A stretch of 64,000 nucleotides of DNA, taken from the NCBI GenBank assembly GCA_904063045.1, contig CAJFCJ010000037.1:62001-126000 (forward strand). The letters are read 5' to 3'. The DNA is from Dimorphilus gyrociliatus (lineage: Eukaryota; Annelida; Polychaeta; Dinophilidae). The position numbers were made by a program, and so were the translations under genes. Under the pieces are notes generated by a model that saw only the letters and a list, made by a program, of their open reading frames with translations, was not told the origin of the DNA and ran no database searches. Below are positions 10,395 to 21,061 of this stretch, in pieces (position 1 is the first letter of the stretch; each line of letters opens with the position of its first letter).

Positions 10395-10555
10395 TAATAA
10401 TGAAAATACACATTTTGTCAATAATCTCAATTATTTATTGCTATCAGGCTAATCATTGAGCAACTGTCCACCAAATAGAATTGAACAGCAACCAAGACAA
10501 CAGGTAGGATTCCTCTTCATCGTTATCTCCATAACCTAGAACAAAAGCTATTGAA
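10395..10555. repeat. Repeat D, first copy
   Basis: TTTTGTCAATAATCTCAATT ... GCTATCAGG ... CAACTGTCCACCAAATAGAA is shared with 19190-19340. Both copies sit beside MITE C, so the two may form one larger composite element. Confidence 0.6.
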
Positions 10556-10684
10556 TTTTTTCATACAAGTGTAATATGTGTTAAACTTTACTATGATAGA
10601 AGTTATATAATATGCAATATATGTAGGAACTAGATAATGTCCACCCTGTAAATAGCAGGGAGTAGCTAAATTTATTTAGAAGGA

Positions 10685-10900
10685 AGCTTCACAGTATATA
10701 AATCCCTGCTGTTTTGTACCAGGTTTTATTAGATATTCATTTTAATACAACAAGTATTAAAAGAGCCTACAGGGTTCTACTCAAACCTTTAAACAAAGTG
10801 TTTTATTTAAATGGCTTATTTCTCATAAATTACTTAAGCTTGTAACACAATATAAAAGTTCATTAGAAGAGTAGATAGTTTGTGATAGCTGCTGACAAGT
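10685..10900 (-). repeat. LTR family fragments
   Basis: 10690-10720 holds the TATATAAATCCCTGCTGTTTT block. From 10735 the reverse complement of the LTR 3' half follows: GGGTTCTACTCAAACC, TTTAAACAAAGTGTTTTATT, then CTTAAGCTTGTAACA and GAGTAGATAGTTTGT. Old and rearranged. Confidence 0.55.
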
Positions 10901-10904
10901 TGAC

Positions 10905-11540
10905 AAACTCGTTGAAATGGTCGAAGGCTTATTCAAATGTGATTGTATTTCTTGCATGGGTTTTTGAATAAGTACATGGATAAGTGGTTTATAGTATCAT
11001 AGTATAAGCATCAAATATAACCAAAGTTGTACAGCATATTAAAAATTTCTGAAAAACTGCAACTTTCATTAAAACAATTTGAAAAATCAAAAATTTAGGT
11101 TATTGTTGTCTAAATAAAGCACAATGTAGAGATATTTACTGATGGGATGGTCACTGTTTTCTGCAGTATCCATTTTGGAAAGTTTAATAATCCTATTGAC
11201 TGCACAAAGTTTGTAATCTTCCCCCAGTGTTTGTGATGGAATAAGTACTGGTCTTTACTTTTCATATTTGTTTTGAATGCTTATATTTCTTGTGCAGCTA
11301 AAGTTGTCTAGAAATGGCTATTATTGAATTAAGATCAGATTGTTTAACAGGTAAAAATTATAGGTTGAGAGTGAAAACAGTCTTTTTCAGACTTTCTCAA
11401 TAAGCTAAATTTAGTTTAATGGTTGAAATTTAAGATGTCAATGACATATTAATAGCAAAAAGTTATTTGATCCTAATGTGTAAGTAATAACATGTTATGC
11501 TATTTTAAATATGACATTTGCTCAATTTTGCATTGGAATT
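10905..11540. other. Intergenic, nothing recognised
   Basis: No supported gene or RNA. Confidence 0.35.
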
Positions 11541-11546
11541 ATATAA

Positions 11547-11903
11547 ATGAAGAGCTTTTATATGTCAATTTCAACATTTCCATGTATTCTTCAATGTTTT
11601 CTAACAATTATAGAATGTAAAATACATTTAGAACTATACGAAAACAATGCAGTTAATGTCATTGGAACAGTTTACAGAAATTCACCTAAAATCAACAAGA
11701 CTTTTCCTATAGTTCATACAGAATGTTTAAGATCATATATAAATAATATTTGTGACCATTCAGGATACGATGATCTTCACTATGTCCCTCTGTCTTGTAC
11801 AAAAAGTATAAGAATACAAAATATTTCACTAAAAAGATGTTTTATTTTTTTAATATTTAGAAAAATTCAACACTTCATATTACATACTTTTAAAGTCTTT
11901 TAA
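11547..11903 (+). CDS. Putative secreted Cys-containing protein exon
   Basis: An ATG follows an ATATAA stretch at about 11540. The protein has an N-terminal hydrophobic stretch (MSISTFPCILQCFLTIIEC) and then cysteines in HTECLRSYINNICDHSGYDD and PLSCTKSIRI. After about residue 100 the translation turns AT-biased, so the true exon probably ends near 11840. I do not recognise the fold. A kinase glycine-loop fragment 200 bases downstream raises the untested idea of a receptor-kinase relic. Confidence 0.35.
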   Translation: MKSFYMSISTFPCILQCFLTIIECKIHLELYENNAVNVIGTVYRNSPKINKTFPIVHTECLRSYINNICDHSGYDDLHYVPLSCTKSIRIQNISLKRCFIFLIFRKIQHFILHTFKVF

Positions 11904-12099
11904 ATGTTGCAAATTGTAAGATTTTTATTGTTTTTATATTGAAATTTTGTTTTACAAGTTTAAAAAAAATTTTCAATGTTTCTAGAGAATTTAAAGAAAA
12001 TAAAAATCATATTAACATGCCTTTTCTATGCCTGAAATGTTTTAAAAGAAATATATCTTGTAAGAGAATTTTTCTTCCACTTTCCTCATCTGACTTTTA

Positions 12100-12174
12100 A
12101 AAAAAATGACATATTACGAGTTCTTGGAAGAGGAACATTTGGAGTGGTTACAACTACTACTCTATTAAATGTGT
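12100..12174 (+). pseudogene. Protein kinase glycine-loop fragment
   Basis: The frame reads DILRVLGRGTFGVVT, matching the kinase N-lobe pattern (LG.G.FG.V). It then loses identity (TTTTLLNVFYISS) and stops at TGA 12189, before any catalytic-loop or DFG motif. A residual exon or transposed scrap of a kinase gene. Confidence 0.45.
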
Positions 12175-12234
12175 TCTACATTTCCAGTTGAATTAAATTA
12201 ATATTTAAAGTGTTGGATATTTAAAGAAACCGAC

Positions 12235-12370
12235 TATAATGATTGTTCTTTTCCCCAACCCCAAGACCAAACTCTGATAAGCAATAAAGCCAAAAGTAGA
12301 GAAATTCCTAACCCTAACTAATCCTTAGATCAGACCATCATAACAACAAATCATTTTATTTGTCTTGTTC
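12235..12370. repeat. MITE C copy (degraded)
   Basis: Contains TTCCTAACCCTAACTAATCC and the following ACAACAAATCATTTTATTTG block seen in the MITE copies. Termini are not clear. Confidence 0.4.
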
Positions 12371-12694
12371 TTCCTACTCAGAGTTTAATCTAAACTCAAA
12401 ACCTCAAAATATATCCTTTTGGGACTGGGAAGGAAATAGAAAATACAATTATTTTAAAATTGTCAACAAGTGTCTAATTCGAATTTTAGAACAAAATTCA
12501 GTAGAAAACAATTGTCTGTCATCTTTACTGAATTCACTTAACAATAAGCTTTTGTTTTCTCTTAACAAATTACAATGTCATTGAGAGAACAAGGTCATTT
12601 TAGGTTAGAGAACTCTCTACTGTTTTGATTTCATATTCATTGTCATAAATATCTGACCCAGTTAGGTAAAACAGCACTTTCTTGTCAACAACTT

Positions 12695-12830
12695 TGAATG
12701 GGATGCGTCAGAAAACGTCCCCAAAAGATATTTAAACTATTGGTTTGTAATGGGGTGGGTCCAAACTAAGGGTTAGGAACAATGATGTGCTTAAAACAGG
12801 GTAAAACTACAAAACTGTGGCCTTTTCAAC
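12695..12830. repeat. MITE C relative
   Basis: Starts GGGATGCGTCAGAAAACGTC and contains GGGTGGGTCCAAACTAAGGG, shared with 42900-42960. The reading frames across it are not genes. Confidence 0.55.
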
Positions 12831-12834
12831 ATCC

Positions 12835-13360
12835 ATTCACAATTATAAACACTTTTAAGCCAGGGTTACAGGGGGAAATTATGATTCATATCACTCAAAA
12901 GCTTTTAGAAGTATTGTCAAACACAACATTGAAAACTTGTGTGTTTTATGTTTGGATGAAAATCATGAGAAGTTGGAGCATGACTAATTATTTTTCAAAA
13001 CACAAATAGTCTATATCAAAATGGCTGTCACAAAGTGTTTAAAAAAATCAAAATAAATTTGAACGTGAAATTTGTCGAAGAATTTAGATTGTGTATTTTT
13101 CACTTTTCAAAGTGACACTAGATTAAAAAAATGTTCAACATTAGAATCATTTAACTGCGACTTTTCCTTAACAACAAAAAAGAAATATCCATTTACCAAC
13201 ACTTGACTAAATGATCCCATCTTTAAGCAAGTAATGAAGCAAGATGATGAAACAATAGTTAATATTAAAGACCATGAAACAGCTCAAACTTGATGATACA
13301 TTTTGCCATTACAATTGCAAATGTGGAATTGAGTATTGTCAAGCTGTTTATATTAAAGAA
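12835..13360. other. Intergenic, nothing recognised
   Basis: No supported feature between the MITE and the MULE relic. Confidence 0.35.
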
Positions 13361-13365
13361 TTCGG

Positions 13366-14075
13366 TATCCAAGTTTCTAATAAAATAAATATTTAATTAT
13401 TTGCTTTATCATTTAATCTGCCTGAATGTTCTTCAAAACTGCTTGTTTGAAATGAGAAGAGCATACTTGAAGGTCAGAACATGGAAATTGGTCTTTTAGT
13501 GCCATCCATATAAATTTAATTTTTTCAAAGTCATCAACACATTTTGGGGTGTTTTATCATTAATTAATTTTCTTATCTCCTATTTTCAAATCTAAACAGA
13601 CAATTTAAGAGTGATTATAATACTGAAGGATCTCAAACCTGAAGCACAGCATTGTAGCAAATTTTTCTTTTTGCTACTCATGAGAGGCTAGATGTTGATA
13701 TTCATCATGTTTTTTCAAGAATCCAATTGAGTACATCTCCAGGTCATTGAACATGTAAAGTTTCTTTTGATAGAAATAGCACTTTCATCACATTCTTGAG
13801 GAATTTTGGTTTGTTGATAATTAACTATTTTCTTTAATTTAATAAATAATCTTCTTTTCCTGATATCATGGCAATCAGAACAATAATCTGCATCTAAATA
13901 TAAAAATGATGAAACATTCTACCTGGGAAATTTAGAGAGTTTACTTACTTTTTGAACATTTTGCATGATATAAATGTCTGCACAACTTGCATCTGAATTT
14001 TCTTTTTGTTCAATGAAATCTAAATCCACACTTCCAACAGCAGTGTTTCAAATTCATGCTGTGATTTTTATTAAA
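13366..14075 (-). pseudogene. MULE family-1 transposase relic
   Basis: This stretch follows 3750-4740 closely. The transposase core is recognisable on the minus strand (VDDFEKIKF, then WMALKDQFPCSDLQ, SSHFKQAVLKNIQ) but carries substitutions, including loss of the Cys in the GC.FH motif. The FLYWCH zinc-finger region present in the other copy (4060-4320) is largely deleted here, near 13690-13790. Both inverted repeats are missing. Confidence 0.75.
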
Positions 14076-14202
14076 GCTTGTGTGATAAAAACAAATAAAC
14101 TTACTGCATTTTGACAAAAATGTAAAAAAAATATTATAAAAACAATTCACAATTTAAATAACATTGAAAAAAATTAATTTTGAAAAATATTTCTATAGTT
14201 TG

Positions 14203-14520
14203 TTAATACTCTTTGGAAGATATTTTCCTGGAGTAGAAACCGTCTCTACTATCAATAATTATACCATTTCCTGTAGAATTTTCAACTGAAATATTTTCAA
14301 GATAAAATTCATGATGAGTAAATCTTTTTGAAAGAAAAAGGCTAGAATTTGATTCCATAACATTTATAATGTTCACATTTCTGCTTGGATTATAATTTAA
14401 TGAATCATTTCTATAATCAATGTCTTTAAAATACCTGATAGACTGAATAGCAATCTCTGAACTTTCAACATTTTCAATAGCTACATTTTTGTTTGAATTT
14501 TGAATAAATAATCCAACACC
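14203..14520 (-). pseudogene. Beta-helix repeat fragment related to the giant receptor
   Basis: The minus frame is open for 106 codons and reads GVGLFIQNSNKNVAIENVES, later NVNIINVMESNSSLF and EFYLENISVENSTGNGIIID. The NVxIxNVxS-type repeats fit a right-handed parallel beta-helix and resemble 39451-39636 of the giant gene (GILVRNSNKVSISNVDSEKA). There is no start codon, and the stop is at 14203-14205. It is a single exon-like piece, probably a duplicated fragment. Confidence 0.55.
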
Positions 14521-14524
14521 TAGT

Positions 14525-15110
14525 CTATAACCATGGCAACTGATACGAAGATACTAAAACTTCTCTTTGTCTTTTTGATTGGCTGTTGAGTATTGAAATT
14601 TTATATTTACATAAAGAAAATGACAAAGAAAATGTTTAATGTAAACCAATGAATGAACAATTCTTCAAGTCCTTAACAGACAGTGTACATTTGACAAAAG
14701 TAACATTTTAAGAAAAAACCGATAATCTATCTACGGAATATTTTGCCAAAGTGTCTGAATAACCTAGATGGCTACAAATCAACTGTGTGTTAAAAAAGTA
14801 GGGTAATATCCTAACTGTTTTGTAGATATGTTCAAAATGACTGAGAGACAACAAGGAATGAATTTATGTACCTGCCACAAAACGAAAATAAAAAGACAGA
14901 TATTTATTGAGTACAGTGGTTATTCAAACCAGGGTTAGGTGTGGTAAAAGATCATTGTGAGTAAACGTAAACACACTAGGTGGCGCCCTTGTACTGACGT
15001 CTTCTATTGATTTGTCTTTTGTTTCTTGAGAGAATGAATCTTCTCTTCAAGATGAGTTTTCTGTGATAATTCTCATCATAGTATGTATCTTACCACTAGG
15101 AACATTACAC
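14525..15110. other. Intergenic, nothing recognised
   Basis: No supported gene. Base composition rises toward 14980-15110. Confidence 0.35.
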
Positions 15111-15112
15111 TC

Positions 15113-15350
15113 ACCAAACCCACCTCCAGCTGCTTTTAGGAGAGGTACCTGATGGTTCTTTTGTGAGTTCAAGAGTGATGACAGTAGGTTTGGAGGTACA
15201 AGTGTATTCCATGGTATTCGACGTTATTGTCTCTACTAATGTTGTTGAGGTTGCTGGGGTTCTATTAGTTTTGTTCAACTCTATGGGATCTCCTACTGTT
15301 GTTAGGGCTCCTTGGGCTCTATGGGCTCTATTGCTTGTGGAATAAGGTCA
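15113..15350 (-). other. Possible Thr-rich exon
   Basis: On the minus strand a frame open for about 78 codons is rich in Thr and Ser (TTVGDPIELNKTNRTPATST, then TTLVETITSNTMEYTCTSKP). It is followed by a good donor, TTTG|GTGAGT, near 15113. It is distinctly richer in G and C than its surroundings. Mucin-like composition suggests a secreted or surface stalk. The plus-strand ORF at 15163-15345 is the other reading of the same bases. No neighbouring exon was found. Confidence 0.3.
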
Positions 15351-15359
15351 TTTTTACGT

Positions 15360-15945
15360 TATGTCTAACAGCATTAATTATTGAATTGTGCTTACCCAAA
15401 TAGTTGTTTGTTTAGATGAAAAATTACAGTTAGAAAGGTAAAGGTCATTTAATGACTTATCAGAAGACCTTAATCCATTACATATACTTTCAAAGCCACT
15501 ATCCATATTTTTTTCTTTTCAAGTACAACTTCTTTTAGTCTAGTATTTATTTTATAGACATCTGACATTATTTCAGCAGTTTTATCATCCAATATGGCGC
15601 TTTGTAAGAGAATTACTCTTAAATTATTGTAATGCCAAATTAAAATTTTCCAGTTCACCCAATGGTTTAAAAATAGAAATATATTTGACATTTGAATTCA
15701 TCTTTATTATTTTAACATTTTTTTCTGTCTTTTTCATATTATATTACAAAATTGTACAGTTTTAATTCTGTTAAATTTTTACACGAAATGGATAATATAA
15801 TTCTTATAACCAAGAAATGGGTGTGGTCACAAAAAAAAATGAATTAATAAATGGTTTTAAACTCAGAATGGTTGTGGTTTTAGTATTGAATTTGTGAATA
15901 CTGATTATTTTTTTTCTCTCCATTCTTCAATTGACAAACAAATGA
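15360..15945. other. Intergenic, nothing recognised
   Basis: Upstream region of the LRR gene; no convincing TATA box or exon. Confidence 0.35.
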
Positions 15946-15949
15946 GGAA

Positions 15950-17049
15950 ATGTCACTGAGAATGTGTAATATTCTTCATCAAAAACTGAAGAATAACATC
16001 ATGATGAATGTATTATCATCTGTCAATAGAATGATGACATCACCATTGGTGTGTAGTCAATTTTCAACTGTAACTAAAAAACAAATAAAAAATCTTCCTA
16101 TTTATGATGTAAGATTTATCACTGAAGAAAATATTGACAATTTCAATTTTTCAGAACAAGACAAACACTACTGTGTTTACAAATTTGAAAATTATAAGAA
16201 ATTGGAAATACCAAATTATGTTAATGAAATGAGTTTTATTAAATGTAATTTTACAAAGGATAAAGGTAAAGAACTGTGTAATAGTCTGGAAAATGGTAAA
16301 GGCCTATTATTGTGGAGCATAACCGCTCCAGTAAATAAGGGTGATGATTTGAATTACTTTTGGAAATATCTTTTGAAAAAGAAACAGAATATTTGTGGAT
16401 TTGAACTGAATAAATATAAAATGGATGAATCAGAAATGAAAACATTTTCGAAATTTATTGGAAACAACTCAACTAAACAAATGATAGTTTTGGGAAATGT
16501 AGATTTATCTAAAAATGGTTTTGAAAACTTTATGTTTAATGTAGAGAAATCAAAAAAATGTTTATCAATACTTGGTTTCTCTTTTACCAATTTGAATTGT
16601 GAAGAAGGATATTTGATTGGTGAATCATTGAAAAAAATGTCAAATTTTTACCTTTTGGATCTTACAGGAAATGACAATTTGGGAAAAAGTATGGAAAATA
16701 TTTTTTTGGGATTGAGAAAAGTAAAAGATAGTATTGTTGGATAAATTTAACATTATGTAATTTAAATGAAGACCAGTGTGAAATGCTTGGAGATTTATTA
16801 AAAGAATGTCCATATATTGATTCAGTGAATGTGTCTTATTGTAAAAATATGGGTAAAGGTTTTAAAACAATTTGCCAAGGTTTAAAATCTGCTATTAAAT
16901 TATCCTATTTCAATGTTAATTTCTGTGATCTAAATTCTCAACAATGCGAATGGTTATCCGATTTGGCACATTATCATAAAGGTATTGAATATTTGTGTTT
17001 TGAAGGAAATTTTAATATGGTGGAGAGAGATAGAAGATTGAGTCAGTGA
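15950..17049 (+). CDS. Leucine-rich-repeat protein, one frameshift
   Basis: The ATG at 15950 opens 264 codons, then the frame ends at TAA 16742-16744. The next frame continues the same repeats from about 16740 (WINLTLCNLNEDQCEMLGDL) to TGA 17049. Joining them needs one extra base near GTTGG at 16735-16740. LRR units of about 28 residues (L.L..(C/N).L....) match the family at 22839, with LNEDQ and ICQGLKS signatures. The N-terminal 45 residues are basic and Ser-rich (MMNVLSSVNRMMTSPLVCSQ), possibly organelle-targeting. No membrane span or NACHT motif is seen. Role unknown; the family usually mediates protein binding. Confidence 0.65.
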
Positions 17050-17054
17050 TCAAA

Positions 17055-17660
17055 AAAAGATTGTTTACAATGATAAATATTTAATACAGTTTTTTTTTTA
17101 AATCTATTTACAGTTGCTCCTATATCTGTTCCAATTTTTATACTACAACTACTGCAATTCCATAACTTGATTTCATTCTAAGTGCTTCCCAAATATTCAA
17201 TACTCCATTTATGAAAATTTACAAGAAACTAGATGCCAATACGTTTAACAGTAGTTGTGCACATTTCTCTCTTACAAGCTGCGAAACTAGGACACAGAGG
17301 TCGCTGCATGTTATATAGGACTACGAAACAGAAGTAGGCCTACATATTGATTGTACATTTCGTTTTCTTACGTGTATAGGACAGACAAAAAATAATACAA
17401 GCAAATTCTTAATAATGATAAAATGGAGATGTTTTCTGCAAAGTAGGCATATTAGGCCTATTAACATAATTGTCCTATTTTTGCAACTCTCTTCTGTTCT
17501 AATATACAGCAGAGTAGTAGTAGTAGTATAGTAGCTGACACAGAGATTTTCTATAACAGTTGAAAGCGTGACACTCAGGTCAATATTTACTATATATACT
17601 ACTACGAAAAGCATTGAGTAGTTATACTCTCTCAACAGACAACTTGAACCAACTACAAAC
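17055..17660. other. Upstream region of the SDR gene
   Basis: No coding signal. Composition becomes less AT-rich toward 17300-17660, including a TAGTAGTAGTAGTATAGTAG stretch near 17515. Probably promoter and 5' untranslated sequence of the SDR, but no defined element is seen. Confidence 0.35.
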
Positions 17661-17664
17661 AACA

Positions 17665-18899
17665 ATGATTCGTGGAGCTTGGTTGCACATGACAAACAAA
17701 GAAGTTGCGAATGCAACTAATGATGAAACTTCGTAAGAATGATTTTTTTCTTTAAATTGTCTATATACAACTCAATAGTCAATAATTCTAGACTAACCGA
17801 ACATGCAATATGCCAATCGACTCGTTCGCTCGAAGGAAAAACTGTTATTGTTACTGGAGGTAATTCGGGTATTGGTAAAGAATGTTGTAGGGATTTCATC
17901 AGGAGGGGAGCAAGAGTTATTCTAGCCTGTAGAAGTTTGACCAGGGGTAATGATGCTAAATTGGATATTGAACAGGATACAGGAATCTTTGGAAATCTTA
18001 TAGTGATGATAGTCGATCTGTCGAGTTTAAAGAGTGTTAGACAATTTGCCAAAGAGTTTAAAGAAAGTATGAGTTTTATTTAATCATTTATTCTACCAGT
18101 TTATTTTTATTTTCTCTTTTTAAATAGAGGAAAAAAGATTGGATATACTTTTGAACAATGCTGGTTTAGTTCGAACGACTAATAGATTCTCAGAGGATGG
18201 TTTTGAAGCAACAATGGCTACTAATCATACTGGACATTTTCTGTTAACCTATCTTTTAATAGATATGCTTAAGAGTTGCGCTCCTAGTAGGGTGGTGAAC
18301 GTCACCTCCATAGGACACTATTCGTGTGACGATATGATGTTTGAAAATTTTCACAATAGAGGGTGCTGCGGATCAAGTCAATTTAAACTATATTCCAGAA
18401 GTAAGGCAGCAAATATCCTCTTCGCCCAAGAATTAACTAGAAGATTCTCCAGTAAATATTTCTTATAAAAGCTTGTAAAACATATTTCCTATGTACTAAC
18501 CCTTCTCTTATCTACAATTGAACAGAGGATGGTGTGACTGCCTATTCTGCTCATCCTGGATTTGTCCTAACAAACTTCAACACTCACTTTTCGGCATGTT
18601 CCGACTGTTTTTATGTATTAGCTGTAAAATGCTGTATGAGAAGGGATCAGGCCTATGTAAAATCAGCAGAACAAGGAGCACAAACACCTATACATTGTTG
18701 TGTAACTGAGGAAATTGAACACGAAGCCGGATCCTACTATCAGTATGTTTCCATTTCTATAATCAATAGGCCCGTAAATTTTTAATTCAATTCCTACAGC
18801 GAATGTAAAGTACGGCAACCATCAAAATTATGTAGAGATGAGAAGAATGCTTTACGTCTTTGGGATATCAGTAGTGAACTCGTTGGAGCCACCTGGTGA
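17665..18899 (+). CDS. Short-chain dehydrogenase/reductase, retinol-dehydrogenase type
   Basis: Five exons join in phase: 17665-17732, 17792-18066, 18128-18451, 18526-18742 and 18800-18899, giving 327 residues with GT-AG introns of 57-74 bases. The protein has the classical SDR landmarks: the NAD(P)-binding glycine motif TGGNSGIG, DLSSLKSVRQF, NNAG, a catalytic Ser in VNVTSIGHYS, and YSRSK (Tyr and Lys). AYSAHPGFVLTNFNTH, GAQTPIHC and the C-terminal CRDEKNALRLWDISSELVG resemble RDH11-14/WWOX-like retinol dehydrogenases. Expected role: NADP-dependent oxidoreduction of retinoids or other lipophilic substrates; substrate not determinable. It is visibly richer in G and C than its neighbours. The start at 17665 is chosen because its 68-base exon restores phase; the later ATG at 17739 lies inside the first intron. 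Confidence 0.9.
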
Positions 18900-19164
18900 T
18901 GGAACAAAGAAACACTCGCCATATATACTCTTTTGGTGTTTTTCTAATAAAGCTGTAAAAATAATCTATAAATTGACAAGTTTCTTTTAAAGTATTAAAA
19001 TAATTTAGTTCATTTAGTTTTAGGAAAAGTCATAAAAATGTATCATTATTATAAACTGGTATGTTATAGTTTTCGTAAGCGATTATTCATTGGAAATTAA
19101 GACTTCTTGTTATGATGTTTTGTTGATAGAATTTTGAAAATTTAAATCTTTCTACATGGAAAAA

Positions 19165-19345
19165 AATAATCCTGAAAAATGAAAATATATGTTTTGTCAA
19201 TAATCTGAATTATTTATAGCTATCAGGTTGATCATTTTGCAACTGTCCACCAAATAGAATTGAAATAGTGGACAACAGCAGCTTTCATGATGCATAGATT
19301 TAGTCCTATATTGTTATAGTCATCTTAGGAAAAGTTCAATAGCCT
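19165..19345. repeat. Repeat D, second copy
   Basis: TTTTGTCAATAATCTGAATT ... GCTATCAGGTTGATCATT ... CAACTGTCCACCAAATAGAA matches 10395-10555 in the same orientation and again lies next to MITE C. Confidence 0.6.
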
Positions 19346-19377
19346 TTGTCACTTGAATGAAAAGCAGTACTGGTGTA

Positions 19378-19785
19378 ATGGATGTGGTAGAAAACGGCCA
19401 TAAATCTATGATTTTATCCTAACTCTAACCTAGCACTTGTGTTTGTCTAGCCCGTTTCAAATGCCTCTAACTCTTAGTTGGGACCACCTACCCTCCCCCA
19501 ACAAAAACATACCAATAGCTAGCATATTCTTTCTAGCCAAGCTTGGTAATTTGGTACTGCTAAAAAACTATAGGATCGACAGAAAATGTCCACAAATGAT
19601 AAATTTCAAGACAAGATTTTCGATTGAGAAATGGTTAGGCAGAAGAAAACAGCAACTGATTTATACTTAGGAGGGTCTCCTGTGAGGGTTAGGGCTAATG
19701 AAAAAGGTAAGGTACAGCTAAGGGCTGAGTTATGGTTAAGGTAAAAGCACTGATTTGTGGATGTGTTTTGTCGCATCCACTGAAT
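19378..19785. repeat. MITE C pair, nested or tandem
   Basis: A degraded end starts at 19381 (GGATGTGGTAGAAAACGGCC). A second, clearer unit at 19573-19783 begins GGATCGACAGAAAATGTCCA and ends TGGATGTGTTTTGTCGCATCC, giving a clear terminal inverted repeat. The interior GGGTTAGGG-like and AGGAGGGTCTCCTGTGAGGG blocks are the reverse complement of 10153-10372. Confidence 0.7.
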
Positions 19786-19944
19786 TTAGGTTTTTAATGG
19801 ATTTAGAAATAATTGATGAGAAGAAAAAATGTTGGTAAAAGGTTTGTAAATTTATAGAGCATTATCCTTAATGCTTTTATAGTATAAATAGAATCTCATT
19901 AACTCTTTATATTTACTGCATGTTCAACTACTGTTCAAAGATAA

Positions 19945-20853
19945 ATGGATTATTATGGCAAAAACTTGATACTATTTATTGCCTGTACCAATCAACTTGT
20001 TGGACTTTGTCTAAATTGTAATTTAATTTTTATTCGTTTAATCAATCATCAATTATGGAAATTACATAATATTGGTGTGACAGCTCTGACTTTTACTGAT
20101 ATTTTTTTTTCAATTTGCCTACTTTCTTTTCATCTTGTTAATAAAACAGAAATGAATTTTTATAGTTGTATCATTTTGAGTCAAACTATCTTCCTGTTTA
20201 TTGCCATATCATCATTTACATTAACATTGATATTATTTGAAAATTTTTTGGCTGTTATCATGCCATTAAATTTTCACAAAATATGGACATTACAGAGAGG
20301 ATTTATCCTTCTTTTTCTCATATGGTTTATTTGTCTTATCATTTCCTCAATTCCTGTTTTCATTTGGAATAAATATGAAATCATTAAGGAACAAAATACG
20401 ACTCTTTACTGTGATTCTACAAATGTTGTTTCTTTTTCATATCTATATTTTTGGACATTCAGTACTATAATACCAAATGCTATTGTCAGTTTGCTATTAT
20501 ATATTCCAATTCTCAGAGCAGTAAGGAAACACAGAAGAGCAATTTCTGATTTATCAAATGTTGATAGTTCAAGGTCAGAAGGAAGTAGTATTAAGGTCTT
20601 AACCAGTTTATTAATATATAATAACATCTTATTGGTTGTGCTACCCATAATTTCACTTGCAACTTATCACAAGAGTAAACAAATATTTTCTCTATCAGAT
20701 GCAGAATTTAATTTATTGAAGGATTTGTTTGCAGCAGTTGCTGTCTCTAATTCCATAATAAATCCCCTTGTTCATAGCTATACAAAATTATCAGTTAGGC
20801 TTCAAACAAAGAAATTTTATAGAAACCTTTTTAAAAGGATTACTTGTAAATAG
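19945..20853 (+). CDS. Rhodopsin-class GPCR, single exon, atypical motifs
   Basis: 302 residues with seven hydrophobic helices. TM1 is LILFIACTNQLVGLCLNCNL. TM2 has ALTFTDIFFSICLL, with the conserved Asp. At the end of TM3 the usual DRYxxxxxPL is replaced by ENFLAVIMPL. TM4 and TM5 flank a loop with one Cys (LYCDS). The third loop is short and basic (RKHRRAISDLS). TM7 ends NPLVHSY where NPxxY is typical. So the overall class A layout is clear, but both activation motifs are altered. Ligand unknown. A TATA-like AGTATAAATAG lies at about 19880. A broken paralogue is at 48983-49657. Confidence 0.8.
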   Translation: MDYYGKNLILFIACTNQLVGLCLNCNLIFIRLINHQLWKLHNIGVTALTFTDIFFSICLLSFHLVNKTEMNFYSCIILSQTIFLFIAISSFTLTLILFENFLAVIMPLNFHKIWTLQRGFILLFLIWFICLIISSIPVFIWNKYEIIKEQNTTLYCDSTNVVSFSYLYFWTFSTIIPNAIVSLLLYIPILRAVRKHRRAISDLSNVDSSRSEGSSIKVLTSLLIYNNILLVVLPIISLATYHKSKQIFSLSDAEFNLLKDLFAAVAVSNSIINPLVHSYTKLSVRLQTKKFYRNLFKRITCK

Positions 20854-20855
20854 TC

Positions 20856-21058
20856 AGAAGATATATCAATAGAAATCTACTTGGGAGTTAACAAAGGCAT
20901 AAAGAACATGGAAAAAATGTATGTTAAAAAGTTGTTACATCTTTTTCAATACCATATACTGATGAGGCAGGCCTGTTTACTGTGGCACATGTTTGGCATG
21001 TGGCCCTAATCTTAGCATTATATTTTACATGTGCCATATAACAGTATTTCATATTTTA
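20856..21058. other. Downstream of receptor, nothing recognised
   Basis: No supported feature. Confidence 0.35.
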
Positions 21059-21061
21059 ATA

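Noticed and set aside
17321-18052. Minus ORFs opposite the SDR gene
   Set aside because: Antisense to a fully supported spliced gene or its upstream region, with no domain signal.
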